Source: DATJLY01 sp035518375
Lineage (GTDB): Bacteria; Pseudomonadota; Alphaproteobacteria; ATCC43930; CGMCC-115725
Length of the DNA: 14,616 nucleotides
Direction of reading: 5' to 3'
Assembly: GCA_035518375.1 (NCBI GenBank)
Contig: DATIXQ010000018.1
Coordinates: forward strand, 1-14,616
The notes beneath the pieces were generated by a model. It was given only the letters and a program-made list of their open reading frames with translations, ran no database searches and was not told where the DNA came from. Numbering within the stretch: position 1 is the stretch's first letter; each line of letters opens with the position of its first letter. Both the position numbers and the translations under genes were made by a program. Shown here piece by piece: positions 7,041 to 12,803 of this stretch.

Positions 7041-8833
7041 GCGCCGAAACCTTCGATGCAATCGGCGCGAAGGCCGAGCGGCCGCGCTCCTACGGGCTTG
7101 CGGCGCTCCTGCCGTTCATCTCGGCGAAGCGCTGGCATTTCATCATCACGGTCGCCTCGGGCATTGTCGCGCAGGTGGCGAACGTGATCGCGGCCGCGAC
7201 CGGCGCCTGGCTCGTCGGCCACGCCGTCGGTCACGTCGCGCCGCAGGAACTTGTCCCCGCTTTCTGGGTCCTGGGTTGTGCCGTCCTTGCCGCCGCGCTC
7301 TGCAAATGGTGGCAAACCTTCATCTCGCACGATTTCGCGTACGGCCTCATCGAGGTGCTGCAGGTCGGGATCTATGACGGGCTCGAGCGCGCGGCACCCG
7401 CCTATGTGCTGGGACGCCGCACCGGCGAGCTTGCCTCGGTGGCGACCGCCGATGCCGACCTCATGGAATGGTTCTACGCGCACGTGCTCGGCGACTATAT
7501 CGGCGCGGTGATCGTGCCGCTGGGCGTGCTCGCGGCGCTCGCGTTCATTCATCCGCTCATGGCGCTCGTGCTGCTGCCGTTCCTGCCGCTTGTCGCGTCG
7601 GTGCCGTTCTGGCTGGCCAAGCGCGCGGGGGAGCAAGGCCGCGCGCTCTTGGCGGCCTTGGGCCGGCTCAACGCGGCCGCGGTCGAATTCGTGCAAGGCC
7701 TGCGCGAGCTTGCCGTGTTCGGCGCCGGCACGCGCTTCCTCGGGAAGCTGATGCAGGAGACGCGCCTCGTCCACATCATCCAGATGCGCTACGGCGTGCG
7801 CGCCGGGCTCGAGCAGGCGGCGATCGACGTGCTTCTGGCGCTGGCCGTGCTCGCGACTGTATCGACCGGACTCTTCCTTGTCGGCAGCGGGCACATGAGC
7901 TTCGCGCTTTATCCGATGGCGGTGGTGCTGGCGGGGGCTGCGCTCGCGCCCATCACCGAGGTGACGCAGACCGCGCGCAAGCTCGGCGAGCTGCGCGCCG
8001 GCGCCGACCGCGTCGCGACCGTGTTCCACCAGGAAGCGCAGGTCGAGGATAATGGCCGCGCGGCGCGCAGCGCCGTGCGCGACGGCTCGGTGCGCTTCGA
8101 CCATGTCACCTTCTCTTATGGCCGCGGCGCGCCCGTGCTGCGCGATATGAGCTTCACGCTCGCGCCGGGCGAGACGGTGGCGCTCGTCGGCCAGTCGGGC
8201 GCCGGCAAGACCACCTGCGCCAATCTGTTGCTGCGGTTCTGGGACCCGCAGCAGGGCGCGATCGGCATCGGCGGCTGTGGCCTCGGCGAGCTGCCGCTCC
8301 GCGAGCTGCGCCGCGTCGTGACGCTCGTGCCGCAGGATGTCTACCTTTTCAACGGCACGGTCGCCGACAACATCCGTCTCGGCCGGCCCGAAGCGACGGA
8401 CGCCGAGATCGAGCGCGCGGCGCGGCTAGCACAAGCGCACGATTTCATCAGCGCCCTGCCCCGGGGCTATGCCGAGCCCTGCGGCGAGCGGGGCGCGCGG
8501 CTTTCGGGCGGGCAACGACAGCGGATCGCGATCGCGCGCGCCTTCCTGCGCGACGCGCCGGTGCTCGTGATGGACGAGGCCGTGTCGAACCTCGACACCG
8601 AGAGCGAGGAAGCGCTGCGCCGCGCCATGGACGAGGTGCGCCGCGGCCGCACCGTCCTCATCATCGCGCACCGGCCCTCGACCATCAGGAGCGCCGACCG
8701 CGTGCTCATGATCGAGGATGGCGGCATCGTCGAGGCAGGGACACCGGCGGAGCTTCTGGCGAAGGGCGGGGCTTATGCCCGGCTCATCGCCGCGAAGGAG
8801 CAGGAAGAAGCGAGCGAGAACAACGCGTCATAG
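7037..8833 (+). CDS. ABC exporter half-transporter, CydC-like (second of pair)
   Basis: 598 residues. Hydrophobic segments lie at about 35-60, 73-90, 148-170, 172-192, 258-283 and 288-308; the ATPase domain starts near 350. Walker A is G-Q-S-G-A-G-K-T (385-392), Q-loop Gln433, signature L-S-G-G-Q (489-493), Walker B V-L-V-M-D-E (509-514), switch His545. The element V-Q-G-L-R-E-L-A-V-F-G-A (219-230) and the following L-A-P-I-T-E-V block resemble CydC. Both subunits keep catalytic Glu and His, so neither ATP site is obviously degenerate, unlike many heterodimeric exporters. Its ATG overlaps the upstream stop. AGGGAGA at 7024-7030 is its ribosome binding site. The stop overlaps the convergent nucleosidase-like gene by 6 nt, leaving no room for a separate terminator. 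Confidence 0.9.
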   Translation: MSAETFDAIGAKAERPRSYGLAALLPFISAKRWHFIITVASGIVAQVANVIAAATGAWLVGHAVGHVAPQELVPAFWVLGCAVLAAALCKWWQTFISHDFAYGLIEVLQVGIYDGLERAAPAYVLGRRTGELASVATADADLMEWFYAHVLGDYIGAVIVPLGVLAALAFIHPLMALVLLPFLPLVASVPFWLAKRAGEQGRALLAALGRLNAAAVEFVQGLRELAVFGAGTRFLGKLMQETRLVHIIQMRYGVRAGLEQAAIDVLLALAVLATVSTGLFLVGSGHMSFALYPMAVVLAGAALAPITEVTQTARKLGELRAGADRVATVFHQEAQVEDNGRAARSAVRDGSVRFDHVTFSYGRGAPVLRDMSFTLAPGETVALVGQSGAGKTTCANLLLRFWDPQQGAIGIGGCGLGELPLRELRRVVTLVPQDVYLFNGTVADNIRLGRPEATDAEIERAARLAQAHDFISALPRGYAEPCGERGARLSGGQRQRIAIARAFLRDAPVLVMDEAVSNLDTESEEALRRAMDEVRRGRTVLIIAHRPSTIRSADRVLMIEDGGIVEAGTPAELLAKGGAYARLIAAKEQEEASENNAS

Positions 8834-10012
8834 CCCGGCGACGACGGCCCAGCAGGCGAACGCGCTGTTGAGCGTCGTGCAATACTGATAGATGCCGTAA
8901 ATACGGCCGCCGATGCCCTTGAGCTTGTCGACGATTACGCTCTGGCTCGTCCCCGACGGGAACGACGGGGCGATGATCTGCGGCTCAGAGACATTGCGGA
9001 TGGACAGGAAGTTAGGCTTGGCGGCTCTGATGCCGTCGATCGCGTAGAACAGGAAGGCGTCGTCCGTGTCGTTAACGTTGCCGAGCGCCTGCAGACCCTC
9101 GGAATCGTGGTTGTCGTCGACGGTGAGGTAGTCGGCAGATACCGTCGCCATCGGCTCGGCGCTGGGCACAGGGTTCTTTCCGGTCACAAATATCTCCGGG
9201 GCGCTCGTGCTTTTCTTCACGAACCCGTATCCGCCGAGCGCCTCGAGCCGGGCGTGACACTCGGCCAATCCGGGCAACGACAGTCTCGTGAAATGATTTG
9301 CGGCGTAGTCGATATGGCGCGTATCGACCGTGAGGGAGTTGGCGATCCTGGTTCCCTTCGCGACCATCTTCTCGATGGCGGGAAAGTCGGGATAGTGCTC
9401 GCGGCAATGAAAGCGAGCGGCCGTGTTGACGACGACATCGCCGCACTGGAGGAGCGGGCCGACCGCGCCCGCCGTTCCCGTCGTTATCACGAGGCTGGGC
9501 GCAAGCTCGGTTATGAGCTGCCGCATGACCGGGATGAAAGGGAGCATCGGTCCATTCTGCTTCGGGTGCAGCTCGGACTTGTAGAGCGCCACGGTCTTGG
9601 TGCCGATGCGCACCGCAGAGAGATAGCCGAACAGCCCCTGCTCCAATGCGTCGTTACCGTCGATCCCGGCGATGCCCGATTTGTAAGGCGCGAAATTATG
9701 CGCGTAGCCGCACCATTGCGCACGGCGCTGGGGCGTCCAGCTTTTGTCTCCGGTGAAGACGTCGAGCAGCGCGCTCGTCTCGAGCTCGGTATAAAGCACG
9801 ATCAGCACGTCTATGTTTGCGCTGATGGCGCCGATGATCTTCTGCCCGGGGCGATAACCGCCGAGCGGCGCCGGCACCGGCTTGAGACCAGGCGGCCAGT
9901 TGATCCTGCCGAGATCGACGACGACCGGGGCTTCGCTGCTGGCGGCAAGCGCGAACGCGTCGTCGGCCGGAACGCCCCGGAACGGACCGGATGTGAAGAC
10001 CGAATCTGGCAT
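8828..10012 (-). CDS. Nucleoside phosphorylase/nucleosidase-superfamily-like protein, stand-alone
   Basis: 394 residues, long for the MTAN/PNP fold (about 230-290). Superfamily features in order: opening strand I-D-V-L-I-V-L-Y-T-E-L-E (67-78); S-L-V-I-T-T-G-T-A-G-A-V-G (173-185) then C-G-D-V-V-V-N (190-196), the classic G-T-A-G...G-D-V-V core; a T/S-A-D-Y-L-T-V-D-D segment (about 292-300); I-R-N-V-S-E-P (338-344); and a final helix Y-C-T-T-L-N-S-A-F-A-C-W (377-388). Where relatives carry a Glu/Met nucleoside-binding motif, this protein reads N-D-T-D-D-A (314-319), so the usual catalysis may not apply (my alignment by eye). No signal peptide. Only one plausible start; AGGAGGAGG lies about 20 nt upstream, farther than normal. 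GC is about 60% in sampled stretches, lower than the ABC genes. The biological role is unknown. Confidence 0.7.
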   Translation of the reverse strand: MPDSVFTSGPFRGVPADDAFALAASSEAPVVVDLGRINWPPGLKPVPAPLGGYRPGQKIIGAISANIDVLIVLYTELETSALLDVFTGDKSWTPQRRAQWCGYAHNFAPYKSGIAGIDGNDALEQGLFGYLSAVRIGTKTVALYKSELHPKQNGPMLPFIPVMRQLITELAPSLVITTGTAGAVGPLLQCGDVVVNTAARFHCREHYPDFPAIEKMVAKGTRIANSLTVDTRHIDYAANHFTRLSLPGLAECHARLEALGGYGFVKKSTSAPEIFVTGKNPVPSAEPMATVSADYLTVDDNHDSEGLQALGNVNDTDDAFLFYAIDGIRAAKPNFLSIRNVSEPQIIAPSFPSGTSQSVIVDKLKGIGGRIYGIYQYCTTLNSAFACWAVVAGL

Positions 10013-10081
10013 CGATGCCCCCGGTTCTGGCGAGCCTCCTCCTCTGCTGATCGGAAAGGGGCATTTGCCGCCTTTAGCCTA

Positions 10082-10104
10082 GGCGTGCACGCCAGCAATG
10101 CTGG
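10082..10104. promoter_or_regulatory. Two abutting palindromes in the divergent intergenic region, possible operator
   Basis: GGCGTGCACGCC (10082-10093) is a perfect 12-bp palindrome. CCAGCA-A-TGCTGG (10092-10104) is a perfect 6-bp inverted repeat around one base, sharing two bases with the first. Both lie in the 200-bp gap between the divergent nucleosidase-like and TAXI genes, where a shared regulator could bind. No regulator gene is nearby, and high GC makes short palindromes commoner, so the operator role is a guess. Confidence 0.35.
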
Positions 10105-10199
10105 TGTCTCGACCTCCAGAATTGGCGTCCGGGCCCGCCTTTCGCCCCGAGGGGATTGCTTATCGGCGCCGCGCCTGCCAATCACGGGCCGCAAGAGCG

Positions 10200-10207
10200 A
10201 AGGAGGG
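10200..10207 (+). promoter_or_regulatory. Ribosome binding site fixing the TAXI gene start at 10213
   Basis: AAGGAGGG ends 5 nt before ATG 10213. The upstream in-frame ATG at 10156 lacks such a site, and the 19 residues it would add are not hydrophobic enough for a signal peptide. Confidence 0.75.
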
Positions 10208-10212
10208 ACGCG

Positions 10213-11169
10213 ATGGAGAAGCTGCCGCGCGGCGCCAATTTCCTGCGCGCCAAGGCGCTCTGGGAATTGGCGCTTAACTATGCCGGAAACCCGGCTACGC
10301 CCTATGGCGGCAACCGCGACGTCTGCATCGCCATCGGCAACGGCTCCGGCACCGAATTCCGGCCGCACCTGCGCTTAGCGACGGGCTCGCCCATCCTGGC
10401 GCACGCGGTCGCCAAAGGAACGATCGAGATGGCGTTCGTCAATCCGTCGGCCTTCCTGACGCAGGCCTATCGCGGCGTCGGGCTCTTCAGCGAGAAGCTG
10501 CCGCTCCGCATCGTCGGCAACTGGCCGACTTGGGACTGGTTCGTGTTCGCGGTGAGGAAAAGCCTGGGCTTTCGTTCGCTCGCCGACATCAAGAAAGCCC
10601 GCTATCCGCTGCATGTCTCGGTCAAGGAGGATCCGACCCATTCGACCCGCGTGCTGACGGACCAGGTGCTGGCACTCTATGGCTTCAGCCTCGCCGACAT
10701 CGTTTCCTGGGGTGGCAAGCTCTCGCCGAGCGGGAGCCCGAGCGACAAGCGCCGCATGGAGCCGCTCAAGGACGGCACGCTCGACGCCATCTTCGACGAG
10801 GCGCTTGTCGTCTGGTTCGACGAGGCGTTGAAGCACGATATGATGCTGCTCGATCCCGAGCCCGACATCTTCGCTGAGCTCGAACCGCTCGGCTGGCGCC
10901 GGATCATGGTGCCGAAAAGCCGCTTCTCCGGCCTCGACCATGATCATCCCTGTATCGACTACAGCGGCTGGCCGCTTTACGCGCGCGAAGACCTCCCGGA
11001 GCAGGTTGTCTATGACGTGTGCTCGGGCTTCGCCGCGCGCGCCGACGAGATCCCGTGGGAGACGGACTCGTTCGAGGACGTGAGCCAGGTGTGGCGCGAG
11101 ACCAGGGCGACGCCCATGGACGTACCGCTGCACAAGGGTGCGGAGCGCTGGCTCCGCGAAAGGCGCTAG
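10213..11169 (+). CDS. TAXI-type (TRAP-associated) solute-binding protein without signal peptide
   Basis: 318 residues. The periplasmic-binding-like fold is indicated by C-I-A-I-G-N-G-S-G-T (38-47, the ligand-loop region 'G-x-x-x-G-T'), G-T-I-E-M-A-F-V-N-P (69-78, 'D/E-M-A/G-x-V-N/Q'), L-A-D-I-K-K-A-R (123-130) and L-K-D-G-T-L-D-A-I-F-D-E (185-196), the order seen in TAXI TRAP receptors and related NMT1-like proteins. These normally carry an N-terminal signal and bind dicarboxylates, glutamate or other small solutes. Here the mature fold begins almost at once (M-E-K-L-P-R-G-A-N-F) with no hydrophobic core, so the product should be cytoplasmic unless the start is wrong. No TRAP permease is adjacent. 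It may be an intracellular ligand sensor or an orphan binding protein (inference). It is divergent from the nucleosidase-like gene. Confidence 0.75.
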   Translation: MEKLPRGANFLRAKALWELALNYAGNPATPYGGNRDVCIAIGNGSGTEFRPHLRLATGSPILAHAVAKGTIEMAFVNPSAFLTQAYRGVGLFSEKLPLRIVGNWPTWDWFVFAVRKSLGFRSLADIKKARYPLHVSVKEDPTHSTRVLTDQVLALYGFSLADIVSWGGKLSPSGSPSDKRRMEPLKDGTLDAIFDEALVVWFDEALKHDMMLLDPEPDIFAELEPLGWRRIMVPKSRFSGLDHDHPCIDYSGWPLYAREDLPEQVVYDVCSGFAARADEIPWETDSFEDVSQVWRETRATPMDVPLHKGAERWLRERR

Positions 11170-11227
11170 GCCTCCGAACGTTCGACCGAAAGGCCGAAAA
11201 ACGGGTGCGGCCGCGTCCCCGAGCCAA

Positions 11228-11248
11228 TTGGGTTCGTTTCGTAGACTT
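11228..11248 (+). repeat. Degenerate 21-bp direct repeat, copy 1 (left border of low-GC segment)
   Basis: It fits the consensus TTGGSTTCGTTYNGYAGANT plus a final pyrimidine. It shares an exact 12-mer, TTGGGTTCGTTT, with copy 3 and differs from copy 2 at a few positions. It is preceded by AA as in copy 2. The function is unknown. Confidence 0.6.
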
Positions 11249-11301
11249 TTCTTAAGTGCTTGCTCTAGTTGTTTTTTTCAGGTGAGCCGTCGGCGCAGAA
11301 A

Positions 11302-11322
11302 TTGGCTTCGTTCTGTAGATTC
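11302..11322 (+). repeat. Degenerate 21-bp direct repeat, copy 2
   Basis: It is in the same orientation as copy 1, starts 74 bp after it, and follows the same consensus with C at position 5 and C at position 12. It lies 20 bp beyond the stop of the DUF6188-like gene. Confidence 0.55.
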
Positions 11323-11341
11323 AGCTGCCCATAAACCTTCT

Positions 11342-11779
11342 TCATTTGGGGAGATTCATGACTGCCAGCCCGCCCCCGCCAAGGGCGATCACAGCCAAGC
11401 CACCCGCGTGAAGCTCCCAACCCTCATATCCCGAGGAATCATTTATAAATTCGAGGGTCGCACCGCCATCGAAAACAATGCAAAGATCGCCCGTATCAGG
11501 ACGGATCGTCAGATTTTTTATTGACCTTTGCCCGAGTAACCGCGTCGCTTCCTCTTCGCCGTCGAGCGGATTTGGGAGACCGAATTGCTGCCCGTCATCA
11601 TCACCCGCGAATTTCATCCGACCGTCGACCAGAATTCTCCACGTGCAGCTAACGCGGACACCAACGTCCTTGCCAAATTCAAAAGCCCAGTCGTGCTCGC
11701 GTCGTTTTGCCGTAGTCAGTCGCGATCCGGTTAGTCGGCTAGTAAGTTCCCTGGCCACATCCATTGTCAGCGGCGTCAT
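11342..11779 (-). CDS. DUF6188-like small protein of unknown function
   Basis: 145 residues from ATG 11777-11779. From memory it resembles DUF6188: an N-terminal L-T-G-S-R-L-T-T-A-K stretch, W-A-F-E-F-G, C-T-W-R-I-L-V-D-G-R (core Cys-x-Trp-Arg), F-G-L-P-N-P-L-D, a run ending T-G-D-L-C-I-V-F-D-G-G, then S-S-G-Y-E-G-W-E-L and a glycine-rich A-L-G-G-G-G-L tail. These small beta-rich proteins have no established role, and I assign none. No signal peptide or membrane segment. The longer open frame back to 11971 only covers the 3' end of the MBL gene. The start is 23 nt after the MBL stop with a weak AAGAGA ahead of it, so co-transcription is possible. Nine sequence rows covering the segment count 287/540 G+C (53%), well below neighbours; this and the bordering repeats suggest transfer. 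Confidence 0.65.
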   Translation of the reverse strand: MTPLTMDVARELTSRLTGSRLTTAKRREHDWAFEFGKDVGVRVSCTWRILVDGRMKFAGDDDGQQFGLPNPLDGEEEATRLLGQRSIKNLTIRPDTGDLCIVFDGGATLEFINDSSGYEGWELHAGGLAVIALGGGGLAVMNLPK

Positions 11780-11783
11780 TCTC

Positions 11784-11804
11784 TTGGGTTCGTTTGGCAG
11801 AATC
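11784..11804 (+). repeat. Degenerate 21-bp direct repeat, copy 3 (right border)
   Basis: It is in the same orientation as copies 1 and 2 and shares the exact 12-mer with copy 1. It fills the short gap between the MBL stop (11803-11805) and the start of the DUF6188-like gene at 11779, running into the stop codon itself. Confidence 0.55.
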
Positions 11805-12663
11805 ACGCTGCCTGCTCGTAGCCGAAGCGGCGCAGGAGAGCCGAAATCCGCGACTGCATCTCGGCCGGCAAGAGGCGATGGCTGCCGCCGTGGCCGGCGA
11901 AGAGCCATTCGAAGCGCCAGTCCCGAAGCCGCGCGAGCGAAGCGAGTTGCTCCGGCCACGACCACCAGCACACGTGACGCGAGGCGCGGAGGTCACCGGT
12001 CTCGAAATCCCACGACAGGCTGTCGCCGGTGAAGAGGCAGCGATCCTCGAGAAGGAAGGCGACGCTACCCTCGGTGTGGCCGGGAAGCGGGATCACGGCG
12101 AGGCCGGGCTCAAGCTCCGTCGGTGCGCGTCCGCGAAAGAGGTCGGTGGCGTAGGGCGCAGCGGCGCGGTCAGCCTCGTGGATGAAGACGCGCGCGCCGA
12201 AATGCGCGGCATAGCGCTCGGCGTCGGCCACGTCGTCGCGGTGCGTCAGAAGAATCTTGTCGAGCCCGCCCATCTCCCCGATCGCGCCGACGAGATGCGA
12301 GGTCCAGCGCGGCGCATCGACCATGGCGTTGCCGGCGGCGGTGCGGAAGAGGAACGAGTTGGCGCCCCAGGACGCGCGCGCGTTGAAGCCCAGGCGCCAC
12401 ACGCGCTCGGTCATCGGCTCGGGGAAAAGATTTGGCGGCGCGTGCTGAGCGGATTCGCTGTGGATCGAGGCGGTCGGGCACAGGAGCCGCGCGCGCCACG
12501 CCTGCGCCAGATCCGCCGCGCCCTCGGGCTGGCGCACGAACACACATTGTCCGCCGCGCTCGGCGATGAGGCCCGGCGCCACGTTCTTCGACGCGCCGCA
12601 ATCGATGCAGTTGCGGTCGACATACCAGTCGCCGGGCGCGTTCTCGGGATGGCGGTCACGCAT
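11803..12663 (-). CDS. MBL-fold metallo-hydrolase with ferredoxin-like N-terminus
   Basis: 286 residues. Residues 1-70 (P-E-N-A-P-G-D-W-Y-V-D...C-I-D-C) match the small ferredoxin-like module found before some MBL hydrolases, but the Cys ligands are C19, C22, Ser25 and C62; the third Cys of C-x2-C-x2-C is Ser. The MBL domain shows T-H-R-D-D-V-A-D (140-147) in place of classical H-x-H-x-D-H, then P-G-H-T-E-G-S (H196), F-T-G-D-S (D214) and F-A-G-H-G-G (H258), so a metal site is plausible. The substrate is unknown. The start is taken from the family's opening motif; no good ribosome binding site precedes it. It follows clpB on the same strand across a palindromic repeat. The product should be cytoplasmic. 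Confidence 0.85.
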   Translation of the reverse strand: MRDRHPENAPGDWYVDRNCIDCGASKNVAPGLIAERGGQCVFVRQPEGAADLAQAWRARLLCPTASIHSESAQHAPPNLFPEPMTERVWRLGFNARASWGANSFLFRTAAGNAMVDAPRWTSHLVGAIGEMGGLDKILLTHRDDVADAERYAAHFGARVFIHEADRAAAPYATDLFRGRAPTELEPGLAVIPLPGHTEGSVAFLLEDRCLFTGDSLSWDFETGDLRASRHVCWWSWPEQLASLARLRDWRFEWLFAGHGGSHRLLPAEMQSRISALLRRFGYEQAA

Positions 12664-12705
12664 GGGTGAAAGATAGGAACGCGCAGCGAGGGTCGCAACA
12701 CTGCC

Positions 12706-12779
12706 ACTGTCATTGCGAGCAAAGCGAAGCAATCCCCAAGAAGATTGCTTCGTTGCCTTCGGCTCCTCGCAATGACAGT
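12706..12779. repeat. 74-bp imperfect palindromic repeat (dispersed REP/MITE-like element)
   Basis: The outer arms ACTGTCATTGCGAG and CTCGCAATGACAGT are perfect 14-bp inverted repeats; inner GAAGCAATC and GATTGCTTC also pair, with a small central loop (CCCAAGAA) and a short mismatched side stretch. On the minus strand it reads in one frame as C-H-C-E-E-P-K-A-T-K-Q-S, a string I recall as spurious sequence in many proteobacterial annotations, i.e. a widely dispersed repeat. It lies between clpB (stop 24 nt away) and the MBL start (42 nt away) and may serve as a terminator or mRNA-stabilising hairpin. Confidence 0.85.
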
Positions 12780-12803
12780 AAACGGCTAAAAGCGCAACCG
12801 TCC

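Larger units (their letters stand above)
11170..11341. other. 172-bp non-coding gap leading into the low-GC segment
   Basis: It lies between the TAXI stop and the convergent DUF6188-like stop. It contains a 10-bp palindrome CGAACGTTCG (11175-11184), two copies of the ~21-bp direct repeat, and an A/T-rich patch with a T-run near 11272-11278. I see no GC-rich stem directly before that T-run, so I do not call a terminator. GC falls abruptly here: row 11221-11280 is 23/60 by count. Confidence 0.6.

Noticed and set aside
7001..8104. 367-residue minus-strand open frame over the second ABC gene (and 5217-6206 over the first)
   Set aside because: His/Arg/Glu-rich low-complexity translation, typical of antisense frames in GC-rich DNA.
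9107..10378. 423-residue plus-strand frame antisense to the nucleosidase-like gene
   Set aside because: It runs on into the TAXI gene out of frame, with biased composition. The minus-strand frame has clear superfamily motifs.
11268..11280. T-run as a possible terminator for the TAXI gene
   Set aside because: No GC-rich hairpin directly precedes it.
11138..11524. 128-residue plus-strand frame over the TAXI 3' end and the low-GC gap
   Set aside because: It spans the repeats and the antisense of the DUF6188-like gene, with no family signal and no ribosome binding site.
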